Below, in pieces: positions 58,241 through 64,000 of a stretch of DNA of 64,000 nt. The notes under the pieces are model-generated. The model ran no database searches. It had not been told where the DNA came from and was given only the letters and a program-made list of their open reading frames with translations. The position numbers were made by a program, and so were the translations under genes. Each line of letters opens with the position of its first letter. Within the stretch, counting starts at the first letter, position 1. The stretch comes from Kingdonia uniflora (Eukaryota > Streptophyta > Magnoliopsida > Ranunculales > Circaeasteraceae). The stretch lies in NCBI GenBank assembly GCA_014058105.1, contig JACGCM010002361.1, positions 62,001-126,000 of the forward strand. The letters are read 5' to 3'.

Positions 58241-59904
58241 CAACTCAAGCCAAAGCCCTAAGATAACTTAATCCACAATACGAAGATGAAAGTAATATGA
58301 GTTAGAAGAATAGCAGAGAACACTCAATTTGGCTGGGGAAAATTCAGAAATTTGATTGCTAATCAAGCAATTACAAATAAAAACTCTAACCCTAAGTTCT
58401 TCTCTCTGAACTAACTTTCAAATCTAACATAATTCGAAATTAAACTAACTCTCCTTTATATAACAGGAGATTCGAAATAATAAAAGACTGATCTCAAGGC
58501 AAAGCAACGCTCGAAGATCACTGACAGCGCCAAAGTCGTTCGAACGACATCCACAATTGGTTTGTCACGGCTGAATGCACCTGTTTTGGATGCCATATTG
58601 TCTTAATCTACTTGTCACTTTTGTTTGTTATCCGAGCTTGCTTTAGTTTCAGAGAACATGTAAACTGTAGAGATAAAAATATGTTCTCATCGAAGTAGAT
58701 ATTGCTTCTATGGATGGAAGCTTGTTCCGATTTTGCAACTAGCTGGAACTGAGTCTGCTGATAAAATGGCGTATACTGGCATTCAGTAGTATACTTTTGT
58801 TGGAAATATGAATTGAGTGTTTGTCTCGAACTAATCTTTTGATCTTCGGGCCTTTACTTTGCTTCTCCCATGTACCTCTAAAGTTTGCTGTAGGACACGA
58901 TATTGTGTTTTTTGACAGCTGCATGGTTTGTCACGGCTTTCTAAAAGTTGCCTGACCAGCAAGTTGTAACTTGCTGGAACTGTATTAATATAGGACGAAG
59001 GTAAAAATAAAAAGATGTCGCAAGTTTTATACATTTGTTCGCATTCTTGATCTTCTTCATCCCTCCCCCGTCTCTCTCCATCTTTTCATCTCTAACATCT
59101 TTATTGATCTCTAACATCTTTTCATCTCTAACATCTCAATTAACCTTTTCCCCCTTCCTTCTTGATTCTTCTTATCTTTTCAATCTCCTTCTCTTCCTCA
59201 AATCTCTTCACTGCTACAACCACAATTGTCACTCAATTGCCTGACCGTCTAAGTTATTCTAGTCCTGGACTTGAAAAATGCCTCTTCATCTGTCTTATTT
59301 TTACTAATAAAAACAACTTTGCTAGTGGAAACCTCTGCTTATTATACAGGTTTATGAAATGATAGTCTATAAAACAGAGAAAATGATAGTCTATAAAATC
59401 TCTGCTGCAACTAAAGAGGTGTGGTACCTTAGTTGCAGGTGTAGTGCCGAAGACACGCCTTTGTGACTTTTAAAAAAACACCGCGTCGGTCTCCCCACCG
59501 TTTAGCGGTAATACTAGTATTATACGGGGCATGCTATATGCTATATATATATATATAACAAAGTGGTGATTGTAACTCAGCAACTCACGCGTATGCGCAT
59601 GGCACAAGGCCCCCGATTTAATGTAGACATCACCTTTGTATGTTCATAGGGATTAACACAAATTACTCTCTGTTGAGACAGAATCGATATAGAGCAATAT
59701 GTATTATCCCCTAACTCTACCGGGCCTATGGGCTTGTTAGGAGTCCTACACCTGAACCTTGTTGGTTCCTAGGTTGGGCTGGACTCGTACCACTCTAGCG
59801 AAGATTAGTCCAACTTGAATCACCAGTCATCATCCTATTTTATGAGAACATATGTATAAACCAGTCATCATCATCTTCTTCGTTTTAAACCAAGCCCAGA
59901 AATG
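58241..59904. other. Intergenic region with LTR-like start
   Basis: 58260-58600 on - resembles an LTR or promoter (TTATATAAAGGAGAG on the - strand near 58452-58466, and the palindrome TCGTTCGAACGA at 58536-58547), but no partner repeat was found. 59040-59215 is strongly CT-rich, with a short tandem ATCTCTAACATCTTTT repeat. No gene was seen. Confidence 0.4.
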
Positions 59905-59927
59905 AGGAAATCGCAGGTTCATCTCTC

Positions 59928-60110
59928 ATTTCTCTCTCTCTCTCTCTCTACACGCACACACACACAAACGAACAATGGGTTTGATTGAAAATGAACTTTT
60001 TTATCTCTCATTTCTCTCTCTCTCTCTCTCTCTCTACACAAACACACTGTGAGAAGAGTCTCTCTCTCTCTCTCTCTGAGACTCTCTACACACACAAACA
60101 CAGTGTGTGA
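59928..60110. repeat. (CT)n and (CA)n compound microsatellite
   Basis: Several CT runs (59931-59949, 60008-60034, 60058-60078) alternate with CA runs and with the repeated segment AACAATGGGTTTGATTGAAA. It is the counterpart of 16606-16705. Confidence 0.9.
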
Positions 60111-60941
60111 AGATTAAAAACAATGGGTATTCAAAACGAACAATGGGTTTGATTGAAAATGAAGTTTTGTATATATTTGATTGGTTAGTAATCAAATAAA
60201 GATCTGTCTCTGCATATTAGAGTAAGAAGCTTCATGGAAAGGTTTTTTTACTCACTTTTCATGTTTAATGAATCAATAGTGTTTACTTCATGTATGTGTG
60301 GATACGAGTTGCGTTAATGGCGGTTTTAGAAATAAAAACACAAATAAAGATTGAGATAAACATTACTATTAATGGAAGTTTTATCAAACACAAAAGAAGA
60401 GAGGTTTTTCCTTTTTCTTCCAACAACAAAGAGTAGTGACAGTGAGGTCAGCTTTGCCGTACAACCTATGCATGCGATTTGGCTGACCCTTGCTCAATAG
60501 GGGTCAGCCTCACCCCAATTCTTATTTGTTTGTTATTGGATTATATTTCCTTATTATGTGTATTGGGTATTCATGTATGTAGGAATCCCATTCCCATGAG
60601 GACTCGAGACCGCTTAAAAGAAGAAAGGAGGACTCGGGACCGAAGCCTCAAGGCGATACAGTAGCAGGTATAACCATGAACACTCTTATACTACTAAACT
60701 TGTTTAATTTTACATCAACATTACAATCCTCAAAGCCCCTATACTAGAAGTCTAGACTTGATTCATTTGTATCTGACTGGAAGTACAATATGCCACTAAT
60801 TGCCCCTTTCAAAACACTTGAAAATTGGAGAATAAAAGACAACTAAACAAGACTGATGCTTGGATTTTAAAAGACAATTAGATGGAATAAAATTGCCGTG
60901 AACCACATTAAGTTTACTATTAACAAAGATATTCTCGACTC

Positions 60942-61212
60942 CTAGCCGGTCTTGAAGTTTAGGGGGCCCTAGACGAGGTCCGAAAATGAGGCCCCCGCTG
61001 GGGAGGGAAAAATTTGATAGTACATATTTTCTTGTACTAAAATAATAAAAATTGCAAACGAGGTGAGGATTTGAAACCTTGACCTAGTGATGAAGCCAAC
61101 TTCCTTAACTTCATTTTATGTTTTTATTGGGCCCATTTTTTATATATTTGGAGGCCCCAAATTTATATGAATAATCGGGGGTCTCTTGGGTCTATAGCCA
61201 GGGCCGGCCCAG
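60942..61212. mobile_element. 271-bp hAT-like element inside duplication copy 2
   Basis: The ends are CTAGCCGGTCTTGAAG and, inward from the right, CTGGGCCGGCCCTGG. The interior shares GGTTTCAAATCCTCACCTCG (on -) and TTTTCGGACCTCG with the element at 39882. Copy 1 of the duplication (near 15960-15985) shows the uninterrupted site, which confirms that this is an insertion. An 8-bp target duplication is not evident. Confidence 0.8.
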
Positions 61213-61290
61213 TGCCATGTGATATTACAATATTAATGCTGAGGAGAAACAAATATAATTAACAGTTTGCAAATTTCATATTCTAATCCA

Positions 61291-61934
61291 AAATATAATC
61301 TAGCCAATATGTGATAAAAATCTCAAAATATTTCCGACCTTATTAACCTACTTCATGTTTACATATGAAAATTTTATCTGGATATACAAGTTAATTGTGT
61401 ATTATTTGGGCAACTCAAGTATATTCAAGAAATCACACAAAAGTGCCCTAACCTAAAAGTGCACACAAATTTTTTAATTTTTTTTAGAGGCAGTGGAAGA
61501 ATAAGCACACAAAACTACACCTTACAACATTCAACACAACCCAAAATCCCAATACATTGATCCAACTTTAATTTGGTGATCAAGAGTAAATTACAAATCA
61601 AATGTGTCAATGAAATATTATCGGATAGCTCATAAATTTGATTTAAGCAACAAAAATAATAATAATCAGAATTAGGATTTAATAAACGTTTTTGTGCCCA
61701 ACTACATAGTCTGAGATCCAATCTTACATCAAGTCTGAGATGATCAATCCTAACAAATGACTTAAATGGATTTACAGAAGTCTTCATCGCAGATTTGTGA
61801 TCCTTAGAGAATTTTCCTGCACCGGAAAAAGATATGTAGTATGTTATTAATTAGTATAAACTGTATGGAGCATAAGTACTAGCCAAATCTTAAGATGACA
61901 ATAAAGATGGATATAAGCATAATGCAATTATATA
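61291..61934. other. AT-rich spacer, no gene recognised
   Basis: A 90-codon - strand frame at 61515-61787 is not similar to any protein I know. Confidence 0.4.
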
Positions 61935-62670
61935 ACTACGCTATCACTACTGACTCGCCAGTTTTTTGGCTCCTCCGGCTTCCTTCTGTTATGCTCTGCT
62001 CTCATTTGGCGTCGATTCAAGGGGAGGGCACTTCTTCAACGTTTTAGCGAAGAACTCACATCCAGGCCTTCTAACCTATTTTAAAACACCCATATAGCGA
62101 AGAACTAGGAACTCGCATCCAGCAGACCAGTCCATCCCCCGCATCCTAGCTTTCCTCTTTATACACGCGCTCTCTCCTAGGGTCCTTACTCATGTCACTA
62201 TTCTCTCACCTTGGCTCAGCGGCTGCGGATCCCAGTCTTCCCCTGATTCCCTACTTGCTCCATGAGACTATGCATTTTCGCGTAGATTGATCCATTTGAA
62301 CTGAGGCAAAGATTCTACCAGGTAAAGGTGCTTACAAAAACCCAAGGCGAGTACAAATCCGCATAGACAGTTGCTTACTTAGAGGCGCGAGTACAGATCC
62401 TACCTTAGGCAGAGACAGGTGCTTCAACTGTTGCTGAGGCGAGATGCTGCATCTTAGCCACTTCATTCAGATCGGGGTGATGGGTCTAGTTCTTTGATGG
62501 GATTCTTTCCTTCTTCTCCAAGGATACTTCAGCGACGCTTTTTTAAGCACTTCATCCCTTTGCTTTGGTCTACCCTAGAGCTATATGCCACTTAGCGACT
62601 ATAGGCTCCTTCCTCCTTTGTCTTTTCTTGCCACCAGGATCTATGACAACTTGTTAGAGGCAGAATGGGC
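61935..62670. other. GC-richer stretch, possibly of organellar (mitochondrial) origin
   Basis: Composition and texture change sharply from the AT-rich flank, and the style resembles plant mitochondrial spacer DNA. A short repeat GCGAAGAACT occurs twice (62047, 62098), and GGCGAGTACA and GGCGCGAGTACAGATCC occur near 62345 and 62393. No organellar gene can be read. This is an impression from composition only. Confidence 0.3.
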
Positions 62671-62677
62671 CATGCAA

Positions 62678-63500
62678 AGTGTGACGGCCTAGCTAACGCC
62701 GACCAAATCCACCCGAGCGCGGTGACGGCCCACCGGACGCCGGACAAATCTACCCGAGCGTTTTGAGTTCTGACGTTGGATATATGTTCTCCATATCCTA
62801 ATATAGCTACACGCCAAGTTTCGTTGAAAACGGAATTGGTTAAGGGGTCGAGAAGTGTCAGAAACACTTTTGATGTTTCCTTTTGGAAACTAGCTATTTC
62901 CTTGGTAGCTATACTAAGGAGGGATGATGGTCCGAACCACCTCATGACAAAGTAAGCTTTAATGCTTGGTCATCTAGGACCCCGGCTCATGGACCATCCA
63001 CAAGGGATGTTCATGAGTTGTCCTTGGCTTAGGAAAGGCCAGGAGACATTGCCTCGTAATGCGAGCCGCTTTTCCAGATAGGGCTTCAAAGGGCACCGCT
63101 ATGCCCCACGGGCTATCCGAGAGGCACCGCCCCTTATAAAAGGACTATGTAACAAGTCCAAGTTCGACGCCCCTTCATATACATAATATATCTAGAACCC
63201 GGCATATTGAGCTACCCTGATCCGCTGCCAGGGCAGGTGTGCTATCCGTACCTCACGCGCTACGCGCGAGTGATTACGCAGTAGGGATTATTGAGGGAAC
63301 CTTCAGCGTTGTTGCCTATTCCACATACATATGTGATGACCTCTCACGAGTATCCAGGATAAACCGAATGTCGCTCTAGCATCCGTGACTATATTCCACT
63401 GGCGCGTCGCGCACACTGAAGAAGGCTTGTACGTGTCGTTCCCACATGCACGTACGCGGCACGGCCTCATATTCCGCTGTGCTCCGAGGACTCTTGAATT
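62678..63500 (+). mobile_element. LTR-like GC-rich region
   Basis: It starts TGTGACGGCC, has a duplicated segment (ACGGCC...CGCCGACCAAATCCACCCGAGCG and a similar one 55 bp on), a TATA-like CCTTATAAAAGGAC near 63134 and a downstream leader-like stretch with palindromic CGCGCTACGCGCG (about 63258). These fit a retrotransposon LTR. The end, primer site and partner copy were not found. Confidence 0.35.
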
Positions 63501-63540
63501 GGATCAAGAGTTAGAAATAGGTCATACCCTTTGACTGCTC

Positions 63541-63932
63541 TCTACTTCCAAAGTCTTCTTTCTCTCTTTAGCATTAACTAGTTTGTTATGCTGAAGAAAA
63601 AAAAACTACAACATTAGGATAAAGACATTGGTACATGTACATTAGCTATATTGTCGAGTATGACAATATATTACATGCAAAACTCCAAATACACTTGTTA
63701 ATTGTCGAACTCGACAATATTGGATATCAATAACTTATTTTAAAGCCATATTGTCAAATTCGACAATTATCACTTCAAGACATGCATTGCACAGAGCTTA
63801 CTCTAATAGGTACTAGAGTTAGGGAGGACCCCATAGGACATACCCATTCACTGTTAGTTACCTCCAAAGACTTCATCCTCTCTTGAGCATTAACCAACTT
63901 CTTTCGCTAAAAAAAAATTCAACATTAGGATA
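63541..63932 (-). other. Two similar exon-like segments at the window edge
   Basis: On -, 63545-63600 reads KLVNAKERKKTLEVE and 63858-63912 reads KKLVNAQERMKSLEV, each with a purine-rich, coiled-coil-like composition. The second is followed by GTAACT. The flanking TTCAACATTAGGATAAA is also repeated, so about 315 bp were duplicated in tandem. It may be the 3' part of a gene that continues past the window. The family is unknown. Confidence 0.3.
63650..63767. repeat. Three palindromic ATTGTCGA-type motifs about 50 bp apart
   Basis: ATTGTCGAGTATGACAAT (63650), ATTGTCGAACTCGACAAT (63701) and ATTGTCAAATTCGACAAT (63750). The middle one is a perfect 8-bp inverted repeat with 2-bp spacer. The others have one mismatch. 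Confidence 0.8.
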
Positions 63933-64000
63933 AACAGTCAAATCGGCATTCCATAAAATAAATATGGATGAGGGGGTTGGGGAGTTTACCAGATAGTTAG

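Larger units (their letters stand above)
59905..61290 (-). repeat. Dispersed duplication, copy 2 (inverted partner at 15880-16720)
   Basis: The reverse complement of the 15880-16720 block, in the same order of landmarks. It additionally carries about 400 bp at 60190-60600 absent from copy 1, and a 271-bp hAT-like insertion at 60942-61212. No coding region was recognised. Confidence 0.85.

Noticed and set aside
59919..60101. 60-codon - strand frame of Arg-Glu repeats
   Set aside because: It is only the translation of a CT/GA microsatellite.

Overview
The window is nuclear DNA of a flowering plant, most likely a eudicot. Genes have several introns with GT-AG junctions. The products recognised are plant-specific: a cell-wall xyloglucan endotransglucosylase/hydrolase (XTH), an organellar mTERF protein, a thylakoid-lumen protein, an F-box/DUF295 protein and a secreted GPI-anchor-type protein. 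Most of the remaining DNA is decayed retrotransposons, small non-autonomous DNA transposons and simple repeats. No rRNA, tRNA, CRISPR or prokaryotic feature was seen.

Layout. 1-12 kb holds three decayed LINEs: + strand at 1-3565, a nearly full-length one on - at 4480-9700, and a 3' part on - at 10250-12003. At 12005-12885 lies a 421-bp inverted repeat with a 39-bp loop. Both arms carry the first exons of a gamma-glutamyl hydrolase (GGH) gene. 13-20 kb is gene-poor: a 506-bp TRIM retrotransposon with a 5-bp target duplication (14658-15163), two GC-rich terminal-inverted-repeat elements, a tRNA-type SINE, and a sequence repeated inverted at 59.9-61.3 kb. 20.6-22.3 kb is the XTH gene (+). 24-29 kb has a stray anthranilate synthase beta exon, a broken mTERF copy and an intact single-exon mTERF gene (-). 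30.8-32.4 kb is the 3' end of a chromodomain Ty3/gypsy element.

34.7-38.8 kb is a six-exon leucine-rich-repeat gene of the plant RAD7-like type (-). 39.2-40.8 kb is a GPI-anchor-type gene (-) with an apparent frameshift and a large intron holding a Harbinger-type MITE inside a hAT-type element. Two more MITEs lie between it and MPH2 (41.9-44.7 kb, +), whose product acts in photosystem II maintenance. 45-50 kb holds a longer MITE relative, an unrecognised broken multi-exon gene, a direct repeat and a minisatellite. 51.5-52.5 kb is the F-box/DUF295 gene (+). 53.6-58.2 kb is a decayed Ty1/copia element (-) with both LTRs. The last 6 kb contain microsatellites, the second copy of the inverted duplication with a hAT-like insertion, a possible organelle-derived or LTR-like GC-richer stretch, and two short repeated coding-like segments on - at the very end.

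The genes are independent single-copy loci. There is no operon and no clear functional cluster. The most unusual locus is the GGH inverted repeat: if transcribed it would fold into a long hairpin of the kind that yields small RNAs against its parent gene.
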